Origin: Haloarcula sp. DT43
Lineage (GTDB): Archaea > Halobacteriota > Halobacteria > Halobacteriales > Haloarculaceae
Length of the DNA: 64,000 bases
Assembly: GCF_037078405.1 (NCBI RefSeq)
Contig: NZ_JAYMGZ010000003.1
Coordinates: 434,001-498,000, forward strand
Direction of reading: 5' to 3'
How positions within the stretch are numbered: position 1 is the stretch's first letter; the number at the start of each line of letters is the position of its first letter. A program made the translations under genes and the position numbers. This document shows, piece after piece, positions 1 through 8,895 of this stretch. The notes under the pieces are model-generated. The model made no database searches. It saw only the letters and a program-made list of their open reading frames with translations, and had not been told where the DNA came from.

Positions 1-1
1 C

Positions 2-400
2 CAGGTTCTCAGTCGCTACTTTTCGTTTCCGGTACCACTGTATTGGACGTACGAGATAGCCAGAACGTTTCTCGCGTTGATGACCATCATCGCCTTACCC
101 TACATGTTCAAGAACGAATCGGACATCTCGTTTCTGCCGGTACTGAAACGTATCACCGAACGAACCGACGAGCTACTGCTCCTCCGTAACGTCTTCGTGG
201 CGGTCCTGGCCGCCGTTCTCGTCGTCTCGGCGTACCTCGCGGCAGTGCTCGAAGGCGACGTCAGCCTGCCGATGATCGGGTGGTTCAAAATCGGATGGGG
301 GTACACGCTCCTGGGTGTGAGTGCCGCGTTCCTCCTTGGCGTCATCATTCTGGATACGAAAGACCGGCTCAGCACCCTTCGGGGTGATGCCGATGTCTGA
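2..400 (+). CDS. dctQ: TRAP transporter small permease (DctQ), 5' end outside window
   Basis: This is the C-terminal part of the small membrane subunit of a tripartite ATP-independent periplasmic (TRAP) transporter, which couples ion gradients to uptake of organic acids. The frame is open from base 2, so the gene starts upstream; the first internal ATG at 77 is not the start. The visible 132 residues carry an aromatic-rich segment, then hydrophobic helices around residues 60-80 and 95-117 of the fragment, as in DctQ. It overlaps the start of dctM by about 8 nt, which is the usual translationally coupled dctQM arrangement. The solute-binding protein DctP is not in the window and probably lies just upstream. 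The substrate cannot be told from the permeases. Confidence 0.85.
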   Translation, partial: QVLSRYFSFPVPLYWTYEIARTFLALMTIIALPYMFKNESDISFLPVLKRITERTDELLLLRNVFVAVLAAVLVVSAYLAAVLEGDVSLPMIGWFKIGWGYTLLGVSAAFLLGVIILDTKDRLSTLRGDADV

Positions 401-1691
401 GCTCCTCCTCGCTACCTTCATCGGGCTCCTGATGCTGCTGTACGGCATCGGCATCCCGGCCGCGTATTCGCTTGGCCTGACCGTCCTCATCATCATGTTC
501 CTCCCAATCGGGCCTCCGCTGAACCTCATCGTCATCACACAGCGGTTCTGGGCCGGGATGAACTCGTGGGTCCTGCTGGCGGTCCCGTTCTTCCTCATGG
601 CGGGCCGAATCATGAACATCACCGGGATAACCGACGACATGTTCAACTTCGCCACGGAGCTGGTCGGGCCGATACAGGGCGGCCTGGCCCAGGTAAACGT
701 CGTCGTGAGCCTGATATTCTCGGGGATGAGCGGCTCCGCAGTCGCGGACGCGGCCGGAATCGGAAGCGTGGAATACGAGGCGATGACGTCCAACGGCTAC
801 GACGGCGAATCGGCAGTCGGTATCACCGGTGCCTCGGCGATTATCGGCCCGATTATCCCGCCCAGCATCCCCATCGTCATCTACGCGGTGTTGGCACAGG
901 AGTCGATAGGGACGCTGTTCATCGCCGGCATCGGTCCCGGCCTCCTCCTCGCCGCGGCGATGGCGGGCACAGCGTTCTATCTCGGGAAGAAACGGAACTG
1001 GCCGGACGAGGGGACGTACGATTTCTCCCGGCTGTTCGAGACCTTCGTCAAAGCTATCCCCGGATTGATTACGCCGGCGATTATCATCGGCGGCATTCTC
1101 GGCGGCGTCTTTACCGCGACGGAGGCCGCGCTGGTCGCGGTCGTGTACGCGTTACTGCTCGGCTTCTTCTACTACCGGTCCATCGGCCTGGACGACCTGT
1201 ACGAGGTCAGCAAGGAGACGTTCGAGGACACCGTGAGCATCGTCGTCATATTCGGGTTCGCGAACCTCTATGCGTACTGGCTGACGCTCTCCGGCATTCC
1301 GGACCTAATCGGCGAAATCGTCGTCGGGCTCTCGCTGACGCCCGTGATGACGATGCTACTGCTGGCCGTGGTGTTGCTGGTCCTCGGGACTTTCATGGAG
1401 GGAATCGCGGTCCTCCTCATCATGGTTCCGATGCTCGTGCCGCTCTACCCGGAACTCGGCATCGACCCGATTCACTTCGGCATCGTGATGGTCGTGACGC
1501 TGATGTACGGACTCATCACCCCGCCGTTCGGGCTGATACTCTTCGTCCTCGAACGCGTGACAGAAGAATCGCTCGACAAGGTGATGAAGTCGATGGTCCC
1601 GTACTACCTCCCACTGGCACTGGCCCTCTTGCTGATAATCCTCGTGCCCGAGTTGTCCCTGGCGATTCCGAGAGCGTTCGGACTCCTCTGA
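393..1691 (+). CDS. dctM: TRAP transporter large permease (DctM)
   Basis: Large channel subunit of a TRAP transporter in the cytoplasmic membrane. The roughly 430-residue protein is almost wholly hydrophobic, with about 12 predicted helices, and contains the family signatures GMSGSAVADAAG and PPSIPIVIYAV near residues 110-160 plus a terminal YGLITPPFG motif. I chose the ATG at 393 because GGGGTG at 381-386 lies 6 nt upstream as a ribosome-binding site; the ATG at 387 is two codons longer and equally in frame. It overlaps dctQ, so the two are co-translated. Family members import dicarboxylates, keto acids or sugar acids. No nearby gene fixes the substrate. Confidence 0.93.
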   Translation: MSELLLATFIGLLMLLYGIGIPAAYSLGLTVLIIMFLPIGPPLNLIVITQRFWAGMNSWVLLAVPFFLMAGRIMNITGITDDMFNFATELVGPIQGGLAQVNVVVSLIFSGMSGSAVADAAGIGSVEYEAMTSNGYDGESAVGITGASAIIGPIIPPSIPIVIYAVLAQESIGTLFIAGIGPGLLLAAAMAGTAFYLGKKRNWPDEGTYDFSRLFETFVKAIPGLITPAIIIGGILGGVFTATEAALVAVVYALLLGFFYYRSIGLDDLYEVSKETFEDTVSIVVIFGFANLYAYWLTLSGIPDLIGEIVVGLSLTPVMTMLLLAVVLLVLGTFMEGIAVLLIMVPMLVPLYPELGIDPIHFGIVMVVTLMYGLITPPFGLILFVLERVTEESLDKVMKSMVPYYLPLALALLLIILVPELSLAIPRAFGLL

Positions 1692-1769
1692 ATCGACTGG
1701 CCAGCGCCGGTCCATCGCCGGCTCACCCCAACCGGGCGAAACACTCGCCCTCTCCGAACCCCTTTCGAT

Positions 1770-2729
1770 CTAGATTACCGTCCCCGATTGCAGCAACGTA
1801 ACGACGATAGTCAACACCGGAATCGAGACCAGCGTCGAGACGAACACGGTCGCGGAGACGTACTCCGGGATAGTCACACCACCCACGCTCGTGTCGCTTG
1901 CGAACTCCACGGAGAAGATGACGGGGGCCACCGCGACCGGCATCGCCGTCAAGAGCACGAACACCTGTGCGACGGTCGCGTTCTGGAAGCCCAGCCCCAG
2001 CGCTATGACGAGGCCAAGACACGGTGACAGCAGAAACCGGAAGAGCGTCGGTGTGACCGTCATCGAGAGCGCGCTGCGATACTCCGTCTCGGAGAGTTGA
2101 ATCCCGAGAATGACCAGCATGACCGGGATGGCCGAATCACCGACGAGTCCGAGCGTCTCCATTGCCGCCGAGTCCGCCTGTGGCACGACGTCTGCTGTTC
2201 TGGCAGCGATGGCGAGCAGGACCGCATAGACCAGCGGATAGCGGAACACTCGCTTGAGACTCCCGAGACGGGAGTGCGCCCCTGAGTTCGACGCGATTGC
2301 GAGACCGACGGTGAACACGAGCACGCCGTGGACGGCCGCGAACAGCACAGCGGTCTGCCGTCCGAGGTCCCCGAACGCGAAGTCGGCCAACGGGATGCCG
2401 AGCGCCCCCGTGTTTCCGAACGTGGCGATGAGCAGGAACGAGTACAGCAGCGAATCCTGCTTCCCGAGGGCTTTGCCCAGAGCCCAGCTCGCTGCGAGGA
2501 CGGCCGTCACGAACAGACAGACGCCCAGAGAAACCCTGAACAGGGCGTCCGTTCCCAACTCGGTGAGCGTGATGCTGTGGACGATGAGCCCCGGGTTCAA
2601 GACGAAGAGAGTCAACGTGTTCAACGGCCCCGAGTCGATTTCCTGCCAGTGACTGAGCAGGAATCCGCTGCTGATTATCAGGAATATCGGGAGGATAGAG
2701 GTAGCGATGACACTCGTTACGGACTCCAT
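1770..2729 (-). CDS. AEC-family transporter (auxin efflux carrier/malonate permease type)
   Basis: Integral membrane protein of about 319 residues with roughly ten helices, matching the AEC (PF03547) family of secondary carriers for organic acids. Recognisable pieces are the N-terminal ILPIFLIISSGFLL helix, the LNPGLIV half-helix near residue 47 and the GNTGALGIPLA motif near residues 105-120, a signature broken helix of the family. The start at 2729 fits a TATA-like element read on the minus strand at 2752-2760, 23-31 nt upstream, implying a leaderless transcript; a longer frame reaching 2816 would start inside that promoter. It is divergent from the stress protein at 2849. Substrate is unknown; malate, malonate or amino-acid derivatives are possible. 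Confidence 0.85.
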   Translation of the reverse strand: MESVTSVIATSILPIFLIISSGFLLSHWQEIDSGPLNTLTLFVLNPGLIVHSITLTELGTDALFRVSLGVCLFVTAVLAASWALGKALGKQDSLLYSFLLIATFGNTGALGIPLADFAFGDLGRQTAVLFAAVHGVLVFTVGLAIASNSGAHSRLGSLKRVFRYPLVYAVLLAIAARTADVVPQADSAAMETLGLVGDSAIPVMLVILGIQLSETEYRSALSMTVTPTLFRFLLSPCLGLVIALGLGFQNATVAQVFVLLTAMPVAVAPVIFSVEFASDTSVGGVTIPEYVSATVFVSTLVSIPVLTIVVTLLQSGTVI

Positions 2730-2817
2730 TTGGTGGGACCACGAACAGGGCGGATAAAAGGTCTTCCACCGCCGAAACGCCAGCGGGCGCGACTGGTAGA
2801 ACCCGGATATTGACAAA

Positions 2818-2825
2818 GTATAATA
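2818..2825 (+). promoter_or_regulatory. TATA-like box of the universal stress protein gene
   Basis: The octamer GTATAATA lies 24-31 nt before the ATG at 2849. This is the archaeal TATA distance for a transcript starting at the start codon and supports 2849 over the in-frame ATG at 2810. Confidence 0.55.
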
Positions 2826-2848
2826 CGGACGCGTTTGAAACGGACAGT

Positions 2849-3289
2849 ATGGTCATCGTGGCAGCCGTCGACGACTCGGATAGAGCGGCCAGTATTCTCA
2901 GGGAAGCCGATACGCTGGCCGAGCGGTTCGACGAGACGATTCACGTGCTTCACGTCATGAAGCGGTCCGAGGCTATCCAGGTCGAGGAGGACAGCGCCAA
3001 TCCCGACGAAGTCGTGTCGATAGGGGAGCTTCGGGACCGGGCATCGAGGACCGCTGCAGACGCAATCGAATCACACCCGACGAACGCCCCGACTGAGGCG
3101 ATTGGACGAATCGGCGACCCGGCAGCGGAGGTCGTCGACTATGCGCAGGCCAACGACACGCGGTACATCGTCGTCAGTCCGCAGAAACAGTCCGCCACGG
3201 GCAAGATGCTCTTCGGGAGTGTCGCACAGTCCATCCTTCTGAACGCAGATTGTCCAGTGGTCTCACTGGTCGCACAGGACGACGCATAG
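2849..3289 (+). CDS. Universal stress protein, UspA family
   Basis: Cytosolic UspA-fold protein of 146 residues. It begins with the family's beta-strand MVIVAAVDDSD, in which the Asp contacts adenine, and ends with the nucleotide-loop pattern G-x2-x-F-G-S (GKMLFGSVAQSIL) followed by CPVVSL, as in ATP-binding Usp proteins. The start at 2849 is set by the TATA box at 2818-2825. Haloarchaea carry many copies, often beside transporters. This one is divergent from the AEC permease and may respond to the same conditions, but no partner is evident. A second paralogue lies at 43703-44101. Confidence 0.9.
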   Translation: MVIVAAVDDSDRAASILREADTLAERFDETIHVLHVMKRSEAIQVEEDSANPDEVVSIGELRDRASRTAADAIESHPTNAPTEAIGRIGDPAAEVVDYAQANDTRYIVVSPQKQSATGKMLFGSVAQSILLNADCPVVSLVAQDDA

Positions 3290-3725
3290 CCGGTCGACTG
3301 GGTCCCATCGGCGCTACCGTTCGTTGTGAGCGGAACCTCACCGCTCGTGACTCCAGCGTTCCCCGGAGACCGCTTTCCATTCTGTGACCCGAGTACGTCT
3401 CGCTCTGTGTTTCAAAACTATTGAAGCGTCTGGGGCGGCCAGTATCGGGCGTTTCAAGACGGAATAACTAGTGTACGCCCGTTATGATACTGGGTTGTGT
3501 CCCGCCGAGCGACTTCGATATTGTTGAACTCTTGGCGGAACGGTACCGGCGGATAACGGGCCCACGGACCGGGTACCGGGACGGCCGACCTTCTGACTTG
3601 CCGGGTCACTGGAGAGACGACGGGGGTCCCGGGCCCCGAACTCCGGTTACGTCTCCGGGTGTGTTCTAAGATTCTGAGAACCGGTGTCGATAACTAAGTG
3701 TTCTCTCCCCGCGCTTTCGAACGCG
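3290..3725. other. Intergenic region, one weak small ORF
   Basis: This 436-nt gap holds only a 61-codon frame at 3484-3669 (plus strand). Its start (SDFDIVELLAERYRRI) loosely resembles the first helix of haloarchaeal winged-helix domains but it stops soon after. It could be a gene fragment. A TATA-like GATAACTA near 3689-3696 sits about 30-37 nt before the MBL gene at 3726. Confidence 0.3.
3484..3669 (+). pseudogene. Possible remnant of a haloarchaeal winged-helix protein (61 aa)
   Basis: Only the first 25 residues look protein-like (DFDIVELLAERYRRI, like the leading helix of small haloarchaeal HTH domains); the rest is Gly/Pro/Arg-rich and typical of chance high-GC frames. No TATA element is correctly placed. 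It may be a truncated gene start or a coincidence. Confidence 0.15.
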
Positions 3726-4373
3726 ATGTCAGTTACAGAGCTAGCAAGCGACGTGTACGCCATCCAGTTCGAGCACGTTCGTGTGTTCGTGCTCCAGGAC
3801 CGGCCCGAGGGCACGACCACGCTCGTGGACGCGGGGTTCCCCAGTGACGGTCCCGAACTAGTCGAAACGCTGCGAGAGGAATTCGGCGGGATTGACCAGC
3901 TGATACTCACTCATGGTGACGAGGGCCACTTCGGCGGGACTCCGGAAGTCGTCGACGCGTTCGACCCCGAACTCGTCGTCCCCGGCGGAGCCAGAGGCTT
4001 CCACGACGCGTTCGACATCCCCGTCGACAAGCACGTCAGCCACGGCGACCGGCTCGAAGGGGGGATCGAGGTCGTCCGAGTGCCCGGTCACACCGTTTCC
4101 AACAGCGGCCTCTACCTCGTCGATGACAACGTCTTCATCGCCGGGGACGTCCTCGAGGGGTCCGACAGAAGGGGACTGCCGGCGGGCTATCTCGTGCCAC
4201 CAGCGGAACAGTTCAACGACCTCTCACACGCGCAGGCCGAGCGGAACCTGGTGACGCTCTTCGATTACGACATCGAAACGATACTGGTCAGTCACGGGTC
4301 CCACGTCTACGAGCAACCGCTTGAGAAACTGAACGACTGGCTCTTGGACCGCGAGTGGGACCTCGAATACTGA
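3726..4373 (+). CDS. MBL-fold metallo-hydrolase-like protein with degenerate metal motif
   Basis: A 215-residue metallo-beta-lactamase-fold protein. The canonical HxHxDH motif is replaced by H63-G-D65-E-G67-H68, so the bridging Asp of the DH pair is Gly67. A later His (GHT), the AGDV Asp and a C-terminal SHGSH His remain. The family hydrolyses thioesters, lactones or related bonds using two metals; loss of the Asp may leave one metal or change the reaction. A paralogue at 50350-50973 shares the unusual RGLPAGY segment but keeps HGDPDH. The start at 3726 gives the usual family N-terminus; an upstream in-frame start at 3684 would add residues with no homology. The gene stands alone. Confidence 0.85.
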   Translation: MSVTELASDVYAIQFEHVRVFVLQDRPEGTTTLVDAGFPSDGPELVETLREEFGGIDQLILTHGDEGHFGGTPEVVDAFDPELVVPGGARGFHDAFDIPVDKHVSHGDRLEGGIEVVRVPGHTVSNSGLYLVDDNVFIAGDVLEGSDRRGLPAGYLVPPAEQFNDLSHAQAERNLVTLFDYDIETILVSHGSHVYEQPLEKLNDWLLDREWDLEY

Positions 4374-4817
4374 GCACCGTCAGACGCCGGACGCTCGACC
4401 GTACAAACGCTGTCAGATGTGAGCAGCACTGACTCGCCGGCGTTCCGGTTCCGATATTCGGCCGCGCTTTCGACGTCCCTCGCAAATATAATCGAAACGG
4501 AGACTTTCGGGACAGCAACGGTCTCGAATTAGAACACCCTCCGCCTCGGTGGCTTCTAACGGGACGTTCTAGCAGTACATTTCTGCTTACTGTGCGTATA
4601 TCTCGCCGGATATAGCTATATTCTCCAGCTACCTACTCACATCTTTTCCGTCTCTCTGATGCAACCGGTTTTGTACACGTATCCGAACATTCACATTCAA
4701 ATCAGCGGGAAAGCGCAGTCGGGTCTCTGAAAGCAGTGATAGACGGCCGACGGAATGTGAACAATCATGTGGGATTGAGAACCAAATTTTATATGCTATG
4801 GAGTGATAAGGAATACC
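4374..4817. other. Intergenic region upstream of aroD
   Basis: No gene is supportable in these 444 nt. The second half is AT-richer than average. It includes an imperfect dyad with arms TATATC (4597-4602) and GATATA (4609-4614), and the aroD TATA box at 4787-4794. Confidence 0.5.
4787..4794 (+). promoter_or_regulatory. TATA box of aroD
   Basis: TTTTATAT lies 24-31 nt upstream of the ATG at 4818, the spacing expected for a leaderless archaeal mRNA. It selects 4818 over the in-frame start at 4803. Confidence 0.65.
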
Positions 4818-5564
4818 ATGAAAATAGACGGGTTCGCTCTTGCGGCTACAACAAACGACTTGACACGGGAGCCCGACGCCCGGGGAGTGGCAGACCTCAT
4901 CGAATTTCGGATGGACAAAGCCGAAAACCCTGTCGAGCAACTTTCTGCGTACGACGGCGAACTCCCGATTATCGCAACAAACCGGACCCGATGGTTCGGT
5001 GGCAAGGCAAACGACTCCGGCCGTCTGGACGACCTGTTCGCTGCGTCACGTTTTGATGCGGTCAAATTCGTCGATATCGAACTCGAAACGGCACGTGCGA
5101 AGGAGTGGATACTGACCGAATTCCGGGAAAACGACGTACAGCTCATCATCTCACACCACGACTTCGAATCCACTCCCGACAAAGAGATTCTCGATGCGAT
5201 TATCAAGCAGTGCGCGGAGTACGGCGACATCGCGAAAGTAGCGACGTACCCACAGACCAACACGGACGCACTCACCCTGCTGGAGGCAATCACTACCGCG
5301 AACCAGCAGGGTATCGACGTTGCCGGCATCTCGATGGGCGAAATCGGGAGCCACACCCGTGCCGTCGCCCATCTGTACGGGTCGAAGCTCGGATACGCTC
5401 CGCTGGCGGCGGACACCAACGACTACGCACCGGGACAGATTCCGCTCGAAAAGCTCCGGTCGCTCATCGAGACGACGAAGGAAGCCAGCGGCGAAGAGCA
5501 CGTCATCGATACGCTCGAAGAGGAGGAAGTCCGAGTCCCCAAGGAACTCACTCTGTCGGACTGA
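4818..5564 (+). CDS. aroD: 3-dehydroquinate dehydratase, type I
   Basis: Converts 3-dehydroquinate to 3-dehydroshikimate in the shikimate pathway for aromatic amino acids. The 248-residue protein has the type I Schiff-base fold. EFRMD (residues 30-34) binds substrate, His114 in SHHDF is the catalytic base and Lys140 in AKVAT is the Schiff-base lysine; GSHTRAVAHLYGS and YAPL match the C-terminal substrate loop. Length agrees with the family (about 220-250). Archaea make 3-dehydroquinate by the AroA'/AroB' route, and neither of those genes is in the window. The gene appears monocistronic with its own TATA box and converges on hom. Confidence 0.96.
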   Translation: MKIDGFALAATTNDLTREPDARGVADLIEFRMDKAENPVEQLSAYDGELPIIATNRTRWFGGKANDSGRLDDLFAASRFDAVKFVDIELETARAKEWILTEFRENDVQLIISHHDFESTPDKEILDAIIKQCAEYGDIAKVATYPQTNTDALTLLEAITTANQQGIDVAGISMGEIGSHTRAVAHLYGSKLGYAPLAADTNDYAPGQIPLEKLRSLIETTKEASGEEHVIDTLEEEEVRVPKELTLSD

Positions 5565-5614
5565 CGTCGATAGGCGTACAGAACTGCGGGGCTATCTACT
5601 GGGAGACGTGACAA

Positions 5615-6562
5615 CTACTCCGGGAGTCGCTCGATATCCGACAGCACCGCGCTCGCCGTCTCTACTCCCCCTGCACCTCGGCCAGAGAGATTGAGTTGCC
5701 CGGCCGACTCCGTTTCGATTCCGACCGCGTTGCGCGTCCCGACGGGCGCGAGGTCGGCGCTCTCGTGGAGGAGACGGGGCCCGACCCTTACCGTTCCGTC
5801 CGCAACTTCGACGATAAGCCGGATAGTGCGGCCGTCTTCTTGCGCCAGGTCCAGCATGCTGCCCGGGAGGTCCGCTATGCCCTCGACTTCTGCATCCTCC
5901 AGCGAGACGGCCTCCCCTTGCTGGAGGACGTTCGCAACGATTACCCCCTTGAGTGCGGCGTCGGTGCCGTTGACGTCGAAACTGGGGTCTGCCTCCGCGA
6001 CCCCGAGGTCCTGTGTTTCCGCGAGGACGTGTTCGTAGTCCAGCCCTTCCGTGGCCATCCGCGAGAGGATGAAGTTCGCGGTTCCGTTCAACACGCCGCG
6101 CAACGAGAGGACCCGGTCCGGTCCGAAGTCCTCTATCGTGCTGATGACCGGAATCGCGCCGCCGACGGTCGCTCCGAACCGAACGGTCCCATCGCTTTCC
6201 GCTTCGAGTTCTTTGAGCTCCCGGTAGCGTTCAGCCACCGGACCTTTGTTCGCGAGCACGACGTGTCGGTCCCGCTGGAGGGCGATGCCGGCGTGAGAGA
6301 ACCCGGGCTCGGCGTCGTCGAGCGTCGTCGGTGTACACTCGACGAGCACGTCGTACGGCCCCTCCAGCGCCGCTTCGGGGTCGGCACGTCCAACGACGCC
6401 GTCCGACCGTTTCGTCGACAGGACCGCCGACACGTCGACCCCGTCCGGTTCGACAGTCGCGCTCTCCGAGTCGGCGACCGCCGTGACCGTGTGTCCGTAC
6501 TCGGCCGAGAGTTCGAGGACGGCAGAGCCGACGTCACCGACGCCGACCACACCGACTCTCAT
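5615..6562 (-). CDS. hom: Homoserine dehydrogenase
   Basis: Reduces aspartate semialdehyde to homoserine with NAD(P)H, the branch to threonine and methionine. In the 315-residue protein, GVGDVG (residues 7-12) is the dinucleotide-binding loop, Lys106 in ANKGP is the conserved coenzyme/substrate lysine, and E190, D192, D196, D201 and K205 form the catalytic EADPSFDVNGTD...K motif. The enzyme lacks both the aspartokinase domain and the C-terminal ACT domain of long bacterial forms. The ACT function is apparently supplied by the upstream gene, whose stop overlaps this start by 4 nt. Confidence 0.96.
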   Translation of the reverse strand: MRVGVVGVGDVGSAVLELSAEYGHTVTAVADSESATVEPDGVDVSAVLSTKRSDGVVGRADPEAALEGPYDVLVECTPTTLDDAEPGFSHAGIALQRDRHVVLANKGPVAERYRELKELEAESDGTVRFGATVGGAIPVISTIEDFGPDRVLSLRGVLNGTANFILSRMATEGLDYEHVLAETQDLGVAEADPSFDVNGTDAALKGVIVANVLQQGEAVSLEDAEVEGIADLPGSMLDLAQEDGRTIRLIVEVADGTVRVGPRLLHESADLAPVGTRNAVGIETESAGQLNLSGRGAGGVETASAVLSDIERLPE

Positions 6563-7092
6563 ACGTCGCCCCCGGTAATCAGTGGCTCGACCAGCCGCAG
6601 GTCCTTCTCGTCCGCTATCTCGCGGATCGATTCCAGCACTTCCGCCGTCGAGCCCGACTCGGTGGCCAACTTCAGTCGAGCGCTGGAGATGTCTGTCGCG
6701 CCCTGTGGGGCCGTGAGCGAGATGTCAGTGACCGTCGCGTACTTGGTTTCCTGAATCTGCGACAGCGTATCCGAAAGGTCAGTGTCGATGAGATGGCCGG
6801 ACAGTATTATCGTGAGCCCCTCGCTGTACCGCTCGGTACCCGCCTGAATGACGTTTATCCCTGCGTCGCGGAGCCCCTCGACAATCGTCTCGAAGCGGTC
6901 CGGCGTTGCTTCGATGTCCACCTCGACGGGGATGTGCCCTCTCGGCGTCACGTTTCCCCGCTCGTGGAAAATAGAGAGGAGATTGCCGCCGTTCTCGGCG
7001 ATTGGTTTCAGGGACCGAAGCAGTTCCCCCGGCTCGTCCACCAGTTCCAGCCGAAGAGTGTACGCACGGATGTCCGTTTGTGAATCATTCAT
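6559..7092 (-). CDS. Tandem ACT-domain amino-acid-binding protein
   Basis: This 177-residue protein consists of two small-molecule-binding ACT-like domains. The first (about residues 8-80) contains LVDEPGELLRSLKPIAENGGN, a classic ACT strand-helix turn at which amino acids bind between subunits. The second (about 90-170) has LTAPQGATDISSARL. It overlaps hom by 4 nt, so it is most likely a separately encoded regulatory subunit giving threonine or another amino acid control over homoserine dehydrogenase. Ligand is inferred from context only. The start at 7092 is the only good N-terminus; a weak minus-strand TATA-like GATTAGC lies about 25-30 nt upstream. Confidence 0.85.
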   Translation of the reverse strand: MNDSQTDIRAYTLRLELVDEPGELLRSLKPIAENGGNLLSIFHERGNVTPRGHIPVEVDIEATPDRFETIVEGLRDAGINVIQAGTERYSEGLTIILSGHLIDTDLSDTLSQIQETKYATVTDISLTAPQGATDISSARLKLATESGSTAEVLESIREIADEKDLRLVEPLITGGDV

Positions 7093-7860
7093 CGGAGCGC
7101 CACCAGCGAGTTTCGCTAATCATTGCCGGGAATCACAGTCCAGGCGTATTATGGGCTTTCATTTGTGGTTCGCCGACGAGCGCGGGCGGCGCTGTGCTGT
7201 CGGTCCCGCTGTCGCTGGCCGGTCGTCGCGGCATCGTGACCCAGTGCCCAGCCTCGAACTCGCCGGCGGACCGATAGACAACCCCGGGGGACCATCCTCG
7301 GCGAACGCGATGGCGACGCTCTCATCGGAACACCTCCCGAGGGCCGACAACGGCTGTGGAGGTGTCGTAGAATCGACAGACGGCGAGTAGACACCGCAAC
7401 TATTTTTGCTGCCAACTACGTACCGTTCAGTTAGGTTCTGTCCCTCGCTCCATGTTCCCCTGATAGCCAGTTGTCCTATCGAATGTGTTGGGTGCAGGAC
7501 CTGTCGCCGGTGACGGCGACTTTGGGTGGTGCGTGGCATGCCGATTTCCCCCGGCTGCCCACCATTCTGTGGTCGCTCGGAACACAGCAGTTCGCCCAAT
7601 AGATATCTCACCAGACAGGTCTGGACTCTCGCGGAATTCTACCCATCACTCTCTGCATTACGACGGGGCTGGGCCTGTGATTGATAGACGCGTAGCCGAG
7701 GGTGAGCACCACACTCACCGGAGGAACCAGACGACAGGCCGCCAGCCGAAGCCCCCCATCCCGTCGCCCATGCCATTGGAGTGACTACCGCCGTGCTGTG
7801 CGATGGGAAGCACGGTAACTCCGGTCAACGGGTCGGTCGCAAACGTGGCTGTCAGGGCGT
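7093..7860. other. 768-nt region with no supportable gene
   Basis: The region lies upstream of the ACT gene and downstream of trxB. Several frames are open but their translations are Arg/Pro/Ser-rich and show no family motif, and no frame has a correctly placed TATA box. No terminal inverted repeats or target duplication were found by eye. It may hold a decayed gene or an RNA. Confidence 0.4.
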
Positions 7861-8895
7861 CTATTCCGGTTTGGCTGTCGCTGTAGCGACCGATTCGCCA
7901 GTGGCCTGGCGCGTCTCGAGGAACGCCTCGGCGTCGAGGGCGGCCATACTTCCGGTGCCAGCGGACGTGATTGCCTGCCGGTAGCGGGGATCGGCGACGT
8001 CGCCGGCCGCGAACACCCCATCGACAGTCGTCTGCGCTGTGGGCCGACCGGCGTCGTCGGTCCGCGTGAAGAGGTACCCACTTTCATCCCGTTGGACGCC
8101 GGTACCGTCGAGGAACTGCGTGTTCGGCGTGTGACCGACGGCGTAGAACACGCCGCCGACCTCGACGGTGTCCCGTTCGACGTCGATTCCGGACTCGGCC
8201 TTCTCTCCGGGATAGCCCTCCGGATGTGAGACGAGCGTGGCACCGGTGACACCCTCTTTTTGAGAGCCGTGAATGGACTCGAGCTCCGTGTTCCAGCGGA
8301 ACTGGATGCCGTCGTGTTCGCGGACGCGGTCGGCCATAATCTCCGATGCTCGCAGCGCTTCGCGTCGGTGGACGACCGTCACGGAGTCGGCGAACTTCGC
8401 GAGGAACAGCGCTTCCTCCATCGCGCTGTCGCCGCCACCGACGACGAGCACGTCGTCGCCGCGGTGGAACGCGCCGTCACAGGTCGCACACGTCGACAGC
8501 CCGTGCCCCATCAGTTCGGCCTCGTTCTCGGCACCGACCCAGCGGGCGCTCGCGCCGGTCGCGACGACCAGCGACCGCGTGTGCAGCGTTTCCCCGGTCG
8601 ACAGCGACAGCTCGAGGGGTTGGCCGTCCACAGCCGCGTCCTCGATGCGTCCGTATCGGAACTCCGCACCGAACTGCTCGGCCTGTTCCTTCCCGCGTTG
8701 GATCAGTTCCATGCCGCCGACGCCGTCGGGGAACCCGAGGTAATTCTCGACAGCCGTCGTCAGCGTAAGCTGCCCGCCCGGTTGGTCACCCTCGAGAACG
8801 AGGGGGTCGAGATCGGCCCGGGAAGCGTACACGGCCGCCGAGAGCCCGGCGACGCCGGACCCGGCGATGACGAGACTCCGTACGTCAGCCGTCAT
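7861..8895 (-). CDS. trxB: Thioredoxin-disulfide reductase
   Basis: Flavoprotein that reduces thioredoxin with NAD(P)H. The 344-residue protein has an FAD loop GSGVAG (12-17), the redox pair CATC (Cys136/Cys139), a second nucleotide loop GGGDSAME (153-160) followed by HRREALRA, the basic signature favouring NADPH, and the C-terminal FAD motif GVFAAGDVADPRYRQAITSAGTG. It is slightly longer than bacterial TrxB through a C-terminal Ala/Thr tail. Its ATG immediately follows the stop of the thioredoxin gene with no gap, making trx-trxB a two-gene operon that supplies reducing power to the sulfur island. Confidence 0.96.
   Translation of the reverse strand: MTADVRSLVIAGSGVAGLSAAVYASRADLDPLVLEGDQPGGQLTLTTAVENYLGFPDGVGGMELIQRGKEQAEQFGAEFRYGRIEDAAVDGQPLELSLSTGETLHTRSLVVATGASARWVGAENEAELMGHGLSTCATCDGAFHRGDDVLVVGGGDSAMEEALFLAKFADSVTVVHRREALRASEIMADRVREHDGIQFRWNTELESIHGSQKEGVTGATLVSHPEGYPGEKAESGIDVERDTVEVGGVFYAVGHTPNTQFLDGTGVQRDESGYLFTRTDDAGRPTAQTTVDGVFAAGDVADPRYRQAITSAGTGSMAALDAEAFLETRQATGESVATATAKPE

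Noticed and set aside
7149-7611. Overlapping minus-strand frames of 88 and 150 residues
   Set aside because: No motif, Arg/Pro/Ser-rich composition and no TATA element.
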